From Phytopythium helicoides (taxonomy: Eukaryota; Oomycota; Peronosporomycetes; Pythiales; Pythiaceae), in contig JANFNE010000004.1 of NCBI GenBank assembly GCA_024867545.1, forward strand, positions 1,612,001 through 1,676,000: 64,000 bases of DNA. Reading direction: 5' to 3'. How positions within the stretch are numbered: the stretch's first letter is position 1; each line of letters starts with the position of its first letter. The notes beneath the pieces were generated by a model. That model worked only from the letters and a program-made list of their open reading frames with translations. It was not told the origin of the DNA and made no database searches. Made by a program: the position numbers and the translations under genes. Positions 50,827-61,330 of this stretch are shown piece by piece.

Positions 50827-52465
50827 ATGGCCAAGGTGGCGGCGGCCGCCGACGGCGAGGACGCGTCGCTACGAGCGCTGCAGCAGCACCTGCAGCTGGA
50901 GGCGCACGACGGCAAGTACCTGACCAAGCAGGAGATCCTGCTGCTGGCGCTGTTCACGCCCTCGTCCCCCGTGCGTCGCGCGTTTCCGCTCGCCTTCCGC
51001 TCTCATCGCGGCGGCTTCTAACGCGCTTCTCTTCTTCTCTTCCCGCCAGGAGGCTGCGAGCGACGCGGCTGGCGGAGTCTCCGCCTCTGCGTCTAATGGA
51101 GCCGGTGTGGCTCCGAGTGTGCCGGCCGGAGGGTCCACACCGGGCAAGAGCGCGCTGTCCGCGTCCGCAGCGGCACCGTCGGCGTCGACCAGCGGTCCGT
51201 CGCTCAAGCGTCAGCTGTCGACGGACCGAGAGCGCGTACAGAACTTCTTAGCGCAGCGCCAGCCGTCAGCAGGCGGCGTTGTTGCCTCGGGTGGTGCCAA
51301 GCCCGCGCTTTCGGCTGTGGAGCGCGCCAAGCTTGTCATGGCCAAGAAGACGGTGAGCTCGTCTCGCCCGGGAGGACCCGCGGGCAGCTCGGCGGCGTCG
51401 ACGGCCGTGAAACGCACAAACCCGCTCACGGACATCCTGCGGGGAGGCTCGGGGAGCGTGGTGGGCGGCGTGCACAGCGTCAAGCGGCCGCGCACCAAGA
51501 GCGACAAGCCGGGCGAGATCCGCATCAACGGCGGCCGCAGCTCCATCCAGCTGCCGCTCGAGAGCTTCGTGCGCAATGAGGACTGGGACTCGGCCACGCA
51601 GCAGCCACTCGAGCTCGTGCTCCCCGAGGTGGCCTTTGCGACCAACAACACGCTCATCATCCACGCCACCATGCCCGCGCGCTCGTCGCGCTGCTGTTTC
51701 AACATCAGCACGCAGACGAGTCTGCTCAGCGGTGCGCCGTACCCAGGCACGGTGCTCTACCATTTTAATCCGCGGCGCCAGCGTGGTGGACACATTATCC
51801 AGAACAGCAACATTGACGGTCGCTGGGGCTGCTCGCAGCCTTTGCCGCGGTGCCCAATCACGTTTGGCGAGCCCTTTACGCTGCGCTTGACCATTGGCGC
51901 GACCGGCTTCCTTGTTTTCATCGAAGAAGTGTTTCAAGACGAGTTCAAGCATCGTGTTCCAATCCGCGAGGGCGAGAACCTCGTGCTCACAGTTCCGACG
52001 CGCGATGAGAACGGAACCGCTGAAGGCGTGATCGTGCACAGTGTGTGGTGGGGTCACGCTGAGATTCCTGCGAGTATTGAGCAACTCCGACGTGGCGCTG
52101 GCGGTGGGGCTGGCGGAGGCTATCGCCCTCGTGGAGGGTATGATGGAGGAGACCGAGGTGGCGGCGGCGGCGGCGGCGGGGGCGGCGGTTACCGTGGTGG
52201 TGGCAACAATGGTGGCGGGCGGTATCACCCTCCACCGCACCCGTACGAGGTATACGTGGGCAATCTTCCGCAGGGAACGTCGCGCGACGAGCTGTCGTTC
52301 CTTTTCCAGTACTTGGGCTACGAAACAGTGCGCATCACGGCTCGCGGCTTCGGCTTCGTGACGCTGCGCAGTGCGGAAGATATGAACCGCGCTGTCGAGG
52401 ATCTGGACGGGAAGGAGTTCAACGGCATGAAGCTGCGCGTTTCCTGCGCGCTGCCACCAAAGTAA
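50827..52465 (+). CDS. Galectin-like domain fused to RGG box and RRM
   Basis: Exons 50827-50970 and 51050-52465 (intron 79 bp, phase 0) give 519 residues. The N-terminal third is low-complexity Ala/Ser with basic patches. Residues ~215-360 form a galectin-like beta-sandwich with the sugar-binding signature 'HFNPR', an Asn in 'IIQNSN' and the Trp in 'GRWG'. The Glu that normally follows (WGxE) is replaced ('WGCSQ'), so sugar binding may be altered. A Gly/Arg-rich RGG segment (~365-410) leads to an RRM at the C terminus ('YEVYVGNLPQGTSRDELSFLF', 'GFGFVTLRSAEDM'). No secretion signal is present. The combination suggests a nucleocytoplasmic RNA-binding protein that borrowed a galectin fold. Confidence 0.85.
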
Positions 52466-52679
52466 CCAGCGGCTCTGGTAGGATACATGATGCATTACCT
52501 GATCAACAGAGGGTTCGCCTCACTTGTCTCTAGCTGAGTCTTTCCCAATGGTTTATTCGTGGTGGTCGCTGCAGCAACAACATTTCATGATCATGGAAAT
52601 GCTCGGGAGTGCATTTGAATCATTACGGTCGATAAATATTCTCACGCTATCGCATGGCGGCAAATGGCGAATTCAGTTC

Positions 52680-53588
52680 CTACGCGTCCTTGTCTTGCTT
52701 GACCTGCCGCACAGAGCTGGCGTCTCCACGAGTGCGCTTCAACTTTCGCACCTTTCCATTCTGCTTGGCTCCTTCATTTTTCGTGCGCGCGTGGAGATAC
52801 TCGGAGTACACGACTCGTGGACGCCGGTGACGTGCACGCTTGTACTCGTGGATCCAAGCGACTACAACCGTCCCGAGCACGAGTACGACCAACAAAACCG
52901 CTACGAGAGGAAGAATTTGCCACACCAACACGTGCAAAATCCCCACGCAAAGGCTCAGAACACCCACCAGCAGCTTGGAAACCCCAGTCAGCGCTTCATA
53001 GCAGCGGAGCACACTTCCTTCCAGTGTCTCTGTCAGCTCGTGCCACCCCAATGCAGCCGGCTGCAAGTCAACCACCTCGTCCGCGATGCTCTCCACCTCT
53101 TCCCTCGGCTCTGGCGTTATGGCGCTTGCGCAGTTCCTAGCTGCACGCTGCTGCCTCTGCCTCTCCTCCCGCTGCAGCCTCTTCACCATTTCGTGCCTGT
53201 GAATCTCGCTCGTCGCGTTCCTAGCTGCGTCCTGCAACATGCCCTGCACCTCCTCCATCGCCAGTCGCATCTCCTCACGCAGCGCGTCGCCCATGGCGCG
53301 CATCTTGCCGCGCGTTTTCAACACGAAGCCGCGCGTCTCGTCCGCCTCGCGCGCGAACAGCCGCTCCACGAGTTCGCGTGAGTGCTCCAGGCGCTGCAGC
53401 AGCGCCTCTTGCTCGCCCACGACCTGCGCCAGTGCATCCGCGAGCTCCGCGTCCAGCGCCGCCAACTGCTGCGAGTGTCGACGCTCCTGAGCGCCACAGA
53501 GCGCCACTGACGCCGCGACCGCCACGAAAAGGAGCAGGAGACTCGCGCGCGAGCGCCTGTGGACACCAGGAGCCTGCTGGGGGCGCAT
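52680..53588 (-). CDS. Coiled-coil protein with signal anchor and C-terminal membrane hairpin
   Basis: Translation from the ATG at 53588 gives 302 residues; the frame upstream opens only through a GTG at 53624. A hydrophobic signal or anchor ('ASLLLLFVAVAASVALCGA') is followed by ~150 residues of Glu/Gln/Arg-rich coiled coil. Then come two closely spaced hydrophobic helices ('LLVGVLSLCVGILHVLVW' and 'LPLVAVLLVVLVLGTVVVAW') and a basic tail. The plan resembles nuclear-envelope or ER-shaping proteins that fuse or bridge membranes, but no family motif is recognised. Confidence 0.65.
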   Translation of the reverse strand: MRPQQAPGVHRRSRASLLLLFVAVAASVALCGAQERRHSQQLAALDAELADALAQVVGEQEALLQRLEHSRELVERLFAREADETRGFVLKTRGKMRAMGDALREEMRLAMEEVQGMLQDAARNATSEIHRHEMVKRLQREERQRQQRAARNCASAITPEPREEVESIADEVVDLQPAALGWHELTETLEGSVLRCYEALTGVSKLLVGVLSLCVGILHVLVWQILPLVAVLLVVLVLGTVVVAWIHEYKRARHRRPRVVYSEYLHARTKNEGAKQNGKVRKLKRTRGDASSVRQVKQDKDA

Positions 53589-54045
53589 GGCGGGCAGCAG
53601 TCGCGACACTACGATCGTCGCCACTTGAGGTCAAGTGACGGCGTGGCGCCGTTTTTCCGGTCGTTTTGCTGTGGTTGTGACAGTGCGATACTGACAAAAT
53701 GTATGCCATACAAAATGAAGGCGTCAACTTCAACTGGTTGCATGGAGGTCATCACGAGCGGAGCTTCTGAAGGCATTGAGTGCATTGCTGCGGCCAATTC
53801 GCAGAGCCTTGGTAGGATTGAAGCCATGTGAGGAGGACACGGTGCAATAGCTGCGTAAGCTTAGCACTAGTTTTACCGTCTAGGACAAACTTTCTGATGC
53901 TCTGTGTGAGGTCAGAGCAAGGAGATAGATAAAATGAAAGCGTTCTTTCGTTCGTTGGGTTTGATGCGCCAGCGCGACTTACTCGTTGTCGTGACTTGGT
54001 TTGAATCGAGATCGTGTTGCGATCCTACGATGAACCAATCTGCCG
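53589..54045. other. Intergenic region, nothing recognised
   Basis: This 457 bp separates the coiled-coil membrane gene from the Crinkler-header-like cluster. GC content falls toward the cluster. Confidence 0.4.
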
Positions 54046-54618
54046 TCAAAGAACCGTGCATCGACTGTTGCGCTTCGAGTCGCGGTCATTCGGGTCTCGG
54101 AGTTTGACCAGCACGTGCATTTCTTCCGGATGATGATGTCGTCGATACCCATAACACATGTAGTTGTTGAGTTTCTTGCCTGGTTGCAACTCTTCTGGAA
54201 ACGGAGTGGTCTTCTTGACTTTGGAGCCGTTCGCCATACTCGCTGCAACCTTGTCCTCGGCGAGAGCATTACGGACCTTGCTTACGTTCATCCAGCCGAG
54301 CGAGTCAGTTGTCTTGAATAGCCGAATATCGTTTGTATCGATGTTTGTGAGCGCTGGGTGAGCGGCCTTTATCGCAGCTTGTAATTCCTCCACTGGTTTG
54401 GTGATGTCTACGTGGACCGTGAACACGAGACCCTCCCCAGCAACCATACAGCTCAGCACAGCCATGTCCGTCTGGTTCTTCATTCCCTTGGTCGGAGAGA
54501 TCAAAAGTGACGTGGTGCTCGCAAACGGCTGGACGGGTTTCGCAGAATTACTCTCGACACTCGCATCGCTTTTTCTGTGAACTCTTGCGATGTTTGCTAG
54601 ACTGCCCAGTTTTAGCAA
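54046..54618 (-). CDS. Crinkler-header-like protein with CaaX terminus, copy 1
   Basis: The frame encodes 190 residues from 54618. The homologous start of copy 2 corresponds to Met at 54483, so the first 45 residues may be an extension. The core 'VFTVHVDITKPVEELQAAIKAAHP ... NDIRLFKTT' has the plan of the ubiquitin-like header domain of oomycete Crinkler proteins, where the LxLFLA-K motif is here 'IRLFKTT'. The conserved second half reads 'VRNALAEDKVAASMANGSK ... LQPGKKLNNY ... HPEEMHVLVKL'. No Crinkler DWL/HVLV effector part and no signal peptide follows. The last four residues are Cys-Thr-Val-Leu, a geranylgeranyl-type CaaX box. Crinkler kinship is a resemblance by eye. Confidence 0.65.
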   Translation of the reverse strand: MLKLGSLANIARVHRKSDASVESNSAKPVQPFASTTSLLISPTKGMKNQTDMAVLSCMVAGEGLVFTVHVDITKPVEELQAAIKAAHPALTNIDTNDIRLFKTTDSLGWMNVSKVRNALAEDKVAASMANGSKVKKTTPFPEELQPGKKLNNYMCYGYRRHHHPEEMHVLVKLRDPNDRDSKRNSRCTVL

Positions 54619-54877
54619 CGATGTGTGGAACTAGTATGAGCTTGCTAGTCAACGTCTTCCAACGTTGAGTGACAATCACACAGAGACTGCACAGACGCGA
54701 TATCCATCAATGGCGACAACTGGCGCCAAAGATGCTCGTGCAGAATTTTTATGTGTTTAAGTGCATGCTATAGCATCAGCATGCAACTAGGATTCAGTAG
54801 CACTGTGCTAGCGAATTTCAATCCTGCAATACCTGTAGCCAGTAGGCAGTATGCAAGGCAGTCTGTCGTTGCCAACC

Positions 54878-55327
54878 TCAGAGGATGGGGCAGGAAATCT
54901 TCCGCTTTGCCTTGTAAGCGATCGTGTTCGGGAGTTTGATCACCACGTGAATTTCCTCTGGGTCATGGGGTCCTTCCCCGAGAGACAAATAATCGTGGAC
55001 CTTCTTACCCGATTGCATTTCTTCTGACTGCCTAAACCACGTCGGCTTGGTACTCTTGAACTTGATGCCGCTGCCCATACTCGCCACAATCTTGTCCTCA
55101 ACGAGAGCCCTCCGAACCATTCTCACACTCATCCACTTGCGTGAAGGATCGCTCGCCATAAACAGCCGAAGATCACTCACTTGAATGTTTGCGAGTAGCG
55201 GGTGCGCTGATTTGACCGCAGCTTTCAGTTCCTCCACCGGTTTGTTTATATCCACCTGAACCTGGAACGCAACACTGTCACCGGCAACCAGACATTTCAG
55301 AAACGTCGCACCCGTCTGGGTCTTCAT
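54878..55327 (-). CDS. Crinkler-header-like protein with CaaX terminus, copy 2
   Basis: The frame encodes 149 residues from the ATG at 55327. It aligns with copy 1 end to end: 'AFQVQVDINKPVEELKAAVKSAHP', 'VSDLRLFMASD' (closest to the Crinkler LFLAK motif), 'VRRALVEDKIVASMGSGIK', 'MQSGKKVHDYLS' and 'HDPEEIHVVIKLP'. It ends Cys-Pro-Ile-Leu, again a CaaX box with Leu as last residue. Upstream in another frame, 'RSVLIPLG' looks like the counterpart of copy 1's N-terminal extension, suggesting a lost or frameshifted leader. The gene is tandem to copies 1 and 3. Confidence 0.65.
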   Translation of the reverse strand: MKTQTGATFLKCLVAGDSVAFQVQVDINKPVEELKAAVKSAHPLLANIQVSDLRLFMASDPSRKWMSVRMVRRALVEDKIVASMGSGIKFKSTKPTWFRQSEEMQSGKKVHDYLSLGEGPHDPEEIHVVIKLPNTIAYKAKRKISCPIL

Positions 55328-55578
55328 CGCCTAGTGGGATCAAGACTGAGCGAAATTTGCTTGAATTCATCACTATATTTCTGCGAACCAACTCTCGAAG
55401 CTGACGAGGATTCGCTTGGTTGTTTCCTGGTAAGATAATCACTGGACTTAGTGCAGCTGTCTCTGGGAAATGCCGCTCAAAGAGAATGCGGCTTGACAAA
55501 GGGTTTGTTTGTAGTTGTCGTAGTCACTGACCCACTGCTGCTCAACTAACTTCCAATGATAAGCCATCTCCGCACGAT

Positions 55579-55978
55579 TTACAGAGTCGAACAGATCTTG
55601 CACTTGGTGTTGTTAATAGGACCCGGAAGCATGCGCTCAACTCGCTTGGATCGGTCGCCCCCTCTTGGTAGTGGATATAGCAGTTGACGTGGTGACCAGC
55701 ACGCATCGCTTTCACAGCATGAGAAGACTCGGCATCTTGCACTAGCTCCCCTCTGTAGTTTATGCCTCCAGCTTCTCCAGAGCAAGGGTGTTGCGGACGG
55801 CTTCTACTCTCATTTATGCTAAGGATTTACTTGCAATAAACAGTTGAAGATATTCCTCTTCGAAGTTGACCAGCCCAAGGTTTGCTTCCTTGATCGCCGA
55901 TTTCAACTCATTCACGGGTCGGCTCAATCCTTGGACTGAGACCAGGAACAATGCAGTACATCCTGAACAAAGTGTCAT
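55579..55978 (-). pseudogene. Crinkler-header-like copy 3, broken by stops and a frameshift
   Basis: From an ATG at 55978 the frame reads 'ALFLVSVQGLSRPVNELKSAI ... YLQLFIASKSLA' and hits a TAA at 55814-55816. 'MRVEAVRNTLALEKLEA' continues to a second TAA at 55760-55762. In another frame 'MRAGHHVNCYIHYQEGATDPSEL' corresponds to the second half of copies 1 and 2. A third frame ends 'NNTKCKICSTL' and stop (55579). The terminal Cys-Ser-Thr-Leu keeps the CaaX layout of the living copies. Its 'LQLFIAS' is the closest of the three to the Crinkler LQLFLAK motif. Confidence 0.7.
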
Positions 55979-56205
55979 CACCGATGATTGTGCACTTGAT
56001 CACTGGCGAAAACCAAACTGAGATCAGGCAGACCTCTCCTCCACGTCAAGACGAAGCACTCCTCGATTCGCTGTTATGAGAATCTCAAGCAGGATTTCTC
56101 TTCAACACGTTCTCCAGAGCAATCGATCGTGATTATGTGTGCCACACGAGAAACCGGGGGAGATGATGTGGCACGAGCACAATCGATCAAGAACTGCTTG
56201 CGATC

Positions 56206-56628
56206 ATGGTGCGCTGCCGGAATTCACGCGGAGGTTGCGTGGCTGCAGTGCTGATGTGAGCGGTCGAATGCCGAGCAGGGTGCGTCGGACAAGGCCGTGG
56301 GCGCGGCCATGCTGCTCGTGAGCATCGTGGTCTACGTTTACTACACGGCGTGGGTCATCCTGACGGTCGGTTCGGCTTTTTTTTTTTTTCGAGGAGGCTT
56401 TGTGCTGGTGGCAAGAATTTCCTGAGCTGATGGAGATTCGGACTCCGTGTTTGTGGATATTGGCAGCCGTTTCTGGACGAGGACCACCCGCTGCAGCACT
56501 TCTTCCTGCCGTACCACTACGCGATCGCCATCCCAGCCGTGCTGCTCGTGCTGCTCTTCAGTGGCGCTGCCACCTTCATCGGACTCGTCATGATCCGCTC
56601 CAACAGCAAGAAGAAGAAGACTGCGTAG
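56206..56628 (+). CDS. DPM2: Dolichol-phosphate-mannose synthase regulatory subunit DPM2
   Basis: Three exons: 56206-56208 (the ATG alone), 56279-56365 and 56467-56628, with introns of 70 and 101 bp. The product has 83 residues, the usual size. Two hydrophobic helices frame the signature '[33 protein letters not shown]', and a Lys-rich tail ends the protein. DPM2 stabilises the catalytic subunit of Dol-P-Man synthase in the ER membrane, which feeds N-glycans and GPI anchors. The coding first exon is only the start codon. The alternative, starting at the internal Met of the first helix, would remove the conserved N terminus. The second intron has a T13 run. Confidence 0.85.
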
Positions 56629-56938
56629 ACGAAGTGGTGAGAAGGAAGGGGGTGGATCAGTGTCGAGAAACCAAGAGAAGAGGAGGAGAGAGTGAGAAAC
56701 GCCGCCACACGCGAGCGCTGCTCGCTCGTAGACGTAAAGGCTGTCGAGAGCTGCCCGCCCTCGCTCGCTGTTAAATGTACCGGAGTTACCTAGCAGCAAA
56801 CCATCGGCGCATAGCACTGATCCCTGCGTGCGCCGCGTCTACTCGCCGTCGTCGCCTTCTGTGCGGCGGCGCAGCACCAAACCCGACGAAGGAGACAGAT
56901 CCTACTTGTCTTGCATCTTGGAAGTGTTCGAGCTCCGT
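56629..56938. other. Convergent intergenic region
   Basis: 3' flanks of DPM2 (plus) and TOM22 (minus). Purine-rich after the DPM2 stop; nothing else seen. Confidence 0.4.
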
Positions 56939-57541
56939 CTACTGCGTCGCGCCCTCAGCGCTCAGCGTGCTCTGCTGCTGCGGGAGCGAGTAGCCCATCG
57001 CCAGAATCTGGTTTTGGTTGAAACCATTGTTCATCATCTCCTTGACCACCTCGTTCGTGTGCTCCTCGCGCAGCAGCTGCACCATCGAGTTGAGCTCGCA
57101 CAGTCAGTTTCTACTTGTTGATATCAACATCTAGTCGAGAATGAACGCACCTCAAGGCTCAGCGGCACGAGCGTGATGATCATCGTGGTCGAAACGATCC
57201 ACAGCCACCGGGACGACTTGTAGTACGACTGCGGACACGACGCAAGTCACGGTTCAATCCGTCAGAACGCCGCGGCTCCACCTCACCATCCACCAACTCC
57301 AAAGAACGCACCGCAATGGCGAACGCGATGGATCCCTTGACGGGCTTGGACTGGGCGATGCGCGACGGCAGGTTGGTGAACAGCGCCTGCAGAACGACCG
57401 AAATCCAGTCAGACCTCGCTGACCTTGAAAACGGGGGCATCAGCCCCCTCTTTCACTCCGCGAGCCCACCTTGATGCCGCTCTTGCTCGGGTCCTTGCTC
57501 TTCTCCTTCTCGAGCTGGCGCAGCGCTCCGATGGCCGACAT
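56939..57541 (-). CDS. TOM22: Mitochondrial outer-membrane import receptor TOM22-like
   Basis: Four exons, 57541-57470, 57386-57312, 57228-57151 and 57094-56939 (introns 83, 83 and 56 bp), give 126 residues. A charged, soluble N terminus leads to 'GSIAFAIASYYKSSRWLWIVSTTMIITLVPLSLE', which has the TOM22 pattern of an amphipathic stretch, basic residues, Trp and a single helix with a central Pro. A Gln/Glu-rich intermembrane tail ('LNSMVQLLREEHTNE ... QQQ') follows. TOM22 organises the TOM complex and receives presequences. The last acceptor (GCGAG) is weaker than the others. The small exons make the gene easy to overlook. Confidence 0.7.
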
Positions 57542-57673
57542 GCTAGCTGCTCCGTTCCTGCTTTCTCGTGGTTGGTGTGCCGCCCAACAAACTTGATGGG
57601 TGATCTACTGTTCGCGCCAGAAGTATAGGCCCATTATGGTGTGGCCCACATGAAATACTTGATGTTGAAGCGG

Positions 57674-59261
57674 TCAGTGGGATGCAAATGCTGCTTGTCG
57701 ATGGAGCGCTCGCTGGAGCTGCTGGATGACCGTGGCTTCACTGGAAGCATCTCCACCAGCTGACGGGAAGTTGTGTGGATTTTGGGATCTTCGCGCAATC
57801 GACAACGCCGCGTGGGCGATCAACGGTGCGAACTCGGACGTGAGCTGCTCCATTTGCTGCTGTTGTGGAGTGAGCAGCTGCCCAGCGGCTTCAAGCTGAC
57901 GCAGCATGGCAGAAAAACAACACTGCACATGGTGGCTGTGCTGCTTGTCGACTCGAGTCTTCCTCAATGAGTTGAACTTGATGTCGCGGCTACTGTCGAT
58001 GCTGCAAATGTCGACAGCGACGACCAGAAGCGCAGCCTCGCCAGAGCGCGCCTTGAGATCGTAGCCAACGCGCGTCGCGACGAGTTGGTTGACTAGATGA
58101 GTGGGTGTTGAGTGGCAACGCATGCCATATCGCCTCCAGCACTTGGGAGCAGTGATTCCGGTTGTCAATCCGCACGTGAACAAATCGTCCGTGTTGAGCA
58201 ACGGGATGTGGTTCACGAACCGGAGCAGGCAAATAGAGACTTCAGATGGGCTGGAAGTGCCGTTGTCACTCCTCTCAATGTGCCCATACAGCTGACTGAT
58301 ATGCCCGTCGTGCTCTTGGTACTCGTACACGATTTCTTCTTCAACTGCTCCGAGATCCGCAATGAAGCGGTCAATGGGCTCTTGATGGTGCCTCAGATCG
58401 ACCACAGTGCTCGTACCGAAGACGTCAAATGTGAACCGCACCGACACGAAGGGAGGCAGCGTGTACGCCAGTGTCTGAAAGTACACAGCCAAACTGTCAG
58501 CTGCGTCTTCAAGATCTCCTGGTACCTCTGGGCACGGAAGCGTCAGCCGCATCTCGGTTCCTGAGAACCGTTGGTGGCTCTCATCAACAGCAAAATGGGC
58601 TACACTCTGTACAACAGCAGCCTCCTCGCAGTCAGGGTTGATCTGCAACTTTACACACAAAACTTCATTCGATCTTGAAGTAGTGACAACGCGCAGACAC
58701 CTAGTGCTGTCCGAAAGCTGACTATACAGAATGGCAGCCTTGAGCCCGACACCTGCACACACCCGTCGTTCCAGTCAACATTACCATCAAATCGAGTGTA
58801 CAAGTGCTTCCAGCACTCCGCCACGGACCATATTTCCCGGCAGTGGCCACCGTTGCTGTCTTTTCCTCCCCCGTGCGCTTGGTGGTCTCAAAAATACCGC
58901 AGCAGAGCTTCTTGATGTGCTGTACCCGCATCCCGCTGCCCGTGTCGGCGCACACGACGTCCACGCACCCTCTCACATTGCTAGCTCGCACCACAACTCT
59001 CAACAGATCCAACCGCTCATCTTCCCACTCCCTCGAGTCGCCCATGGCGCCCGTAGCGTCCAGCGCTGCCTCGTCCAGGCGAGAAAGTGCGTCAAAATCC
59101 CGTTCCAAGACGCCCACCGAGCCCCAGAAGCCCGCACCATTCTCAAAAAGCTCCTTCACCGCTTGCACCAGCGCGTCCCGCGAGTTGCCGAAGCCCAAAA
59201 GCGCCAGATTTGAGCGCACGAAGCGCATGGAGCGAGCGCCAGCGCCGCTCGCCACCTCCAT
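57674..59261 (-). CDS. Topoisomerase VI subunit B-like GHKL ATPase
   Basis: Exons 59261-58829 and 58752-57674 (intron 76 bp, phase 1) give 503 residues. The ATP-binding Bergerat fold is complete: N-box 'QAVKELFENGAG' (~33-44), G1 'ADTGSGM' (~105-111) and, created by the splice, 'GKYGVGLKAAI' (~142-152). The transducer part has 'GTEMRLTLPCPE' and 'RFVNHIPLLNTDDLFTCGLT', as in archaeal Top6B. The length is close to archaeal Top6B. In eukaryotes such proteins are either the plant-type somatic topo VI or the meiotic partner of SPO11. Which applies cannot be told here. It lies tandem to TOM22. Confidence 0.85.
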
Positions 59262-61330
59262 GAGTGTCCTTTCTCGGCCTTTTGGTTGTCAAGGTGGTCG
59301 TTTGCTTCAACAATCTAGTCACTAAAGTGGTTTTTTTTACGTAATGACGGCAACTTTCGTCATCAGAGTGACGGTCAGTTGAAGCTGCCACTGGCGAATG
59401 GCTACGGTAGGGTGTCGTGTCGATTCCTCGTTAGCCTGTCGCTTCGTGAGCACGCGCGCGCGTTCTATCTGCAGCAAGTGAGGAAGCCAATTGAGCGAGC
59501 GAGAGCATCGATCAGATTGAGTTGTGTCGCGTGGAGCGCACAGTGGGATCAATGCTTGTGGCTCAAGCAGCAACAAAGCATGACGCTCTCTACACGGAGA
59601 CCACGACCCCGCCAAGCAAGTAACGCCGCGGCGCGCGTGGCGAGTACTGCGCCGGTCCCGGCGAGCAAGAGGAAAATCCAGTGTTAAATGGAAAATAGCG
59701 CGACTCAGGGAGGACGTGCCCTCGCTCGCCTTTAGTCGATGCGCAGAGACCGCTCGTTTGCTCGCGGGTGCCGCCTCTTCCTGGGCACATTTCCATGTTC
59801 CAATCGAACGTGCGGCTTCCGAATACTCCACCCAAGGCTAATTACTCACACGCCTGATCTGCTTGCCACCTCGATCTGATGCAAGCGTGGCTTCCTGAGC
59901 TGGCTGCCTGCTGTAATGACGCGCTCGTTGGGGAACAGTCCAGAGAGCTGGGCACGCTCGAGTTCCTGCAGTCGTCTCACAAGCGGTTGTTGTAGAATTG
60001 AGTTGCTTCGCCACGTGCAACCTCGCGACGTCTATCGGACTCCAAATTACCACGCCAGAGCGTTTCGCCGCATTGGTGGTCGCTAGCCGAACCACCTAGA
60101 ACTCGTGCCAAGTGCAGGAAGCGCCGGTTCCGCGCTCCTCCAAGTTGAAGTCGCAGGAGGAGCACGGATCAACTGCTCGCAAGTAGACTGAGTTCTCTTT
60201 TTTTGCGGTGCTGGCATCAACGATACTGCTCGAGCACTTTGGTCGATACCGTATTGCTGGTCTACGAGCTTGTGACGACAAGACAGCAGGTGCCGAACGG
60301 CGAAGCCACCTCTCTAGGCACGCCCGAGTGCGTTTAGCCCGTGTTTGTGGCTGGCGTCGTCTCAATTGCCCGAGGTCTCTGCTCTCGTGTTGAGGTCCCT
60401 CGTTGCGCATCTAGTGCGTCAGAGACGGACGTGGCATTGTAGTGCTCTGCGCGATGGCCAGATCTGGCGGGCACTGCATACGTCGATGCGTGTTCGACGA
60501 TCTAGGTGCAGAGCCTTTGACAACAACACCTCGACTGGAGTATTCTGAATGGCTGCTCTGGCGCACGAATGCGCATCGGCAATGCCATGGCGAGCCTCTG
60601 CGCGATCCAATGCGCGAACCCAGGGCCGTCGACAGGCTGGGTTCATGCATCCACAACCGCTCATTGCGCAACGCAGTGTTCTCGCCTAGCCATAGTACTC
60701 ACGAGTCTCCGCCTCGAGCGGCCATCGCAATCGCCTGGTGGCCACTTTTTTCGCCGCATCTGGTGTTTGTTCGTGCCGCACTTCCTGGCGAGCTGGGCAG
60801 GACGGCCCGGGAACGAGCGGTGGTGGCAGCTCGAGCCTCTCAAAGTCGCTTTACCTGTGGTGAACTACGGCGGAGCAAGCGACGGAGCGTCTACGGAAAA
60901 CTTCCGGCTCCTGCATTTTGCATGAGCGGCGAGGCAGGGATCGTTTCGGTCGAGAACTTGCCACTTTCTTCTCCGGCGCCACGGGGACTGTAACATACCA
61001 GAAGACAACCAAACGACGGAGGAGATGGTGGACGAAGTGGCAAGATAGGCGACTGCCTGCTACGTGTAAGGGTAGTAGGCGCTTGATGAGCGTCTGGGTG
61101 GACCTTACTGTACACTCCTTGGAGCTGGACGATGAGGGGGGAGGAGGAAGGACGTTGCGATCGCCTCGTAGCTTTGCTCATTGTTCAATTTTGCATCCGT
61201 CGCTCACATCAGACGACTGCCACCGCGCGTGCACCAAATCTCCAGCTCGCGCGCGTCTCATTCGATCCTCCGATCCGATCACAGCCTAATCACCTACACA
61301 CACCACTCTACAAACAAACCACTGCACATC
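59262..61330. other. 2 kb region without a convincing gene
   Basis: Many frames of 60-180 codons occur on both strands, as expected from GC-rich DNA. None has a recognisable motif, a clear start or a consistent intron. The plus frame at 60442-60993 is the longest but starts without ATG and is Arg/Ser/Pro-rich without pattern. The promoter of the gene at 61331 lies at the right end. Confidence 0.4.
61176..61195 (+). promoter_or_regulatory. Oomycete Inr/FPR core promoter
   Basis: GCTCATT at 61176-61182 is followed after three bases by CAATTTTGC. This is close to the consensus for the oomycete initiator plus flanking element, including spacing. The leader to the ATG at 61331 would be ~150 nt. 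Confidence 0.65.

Noticed and set aside
60442..60993. 183-codon plus frame
   Set aside because: No ATG at the start, no recognisable motif, composition typical of random GC-rich DNA.
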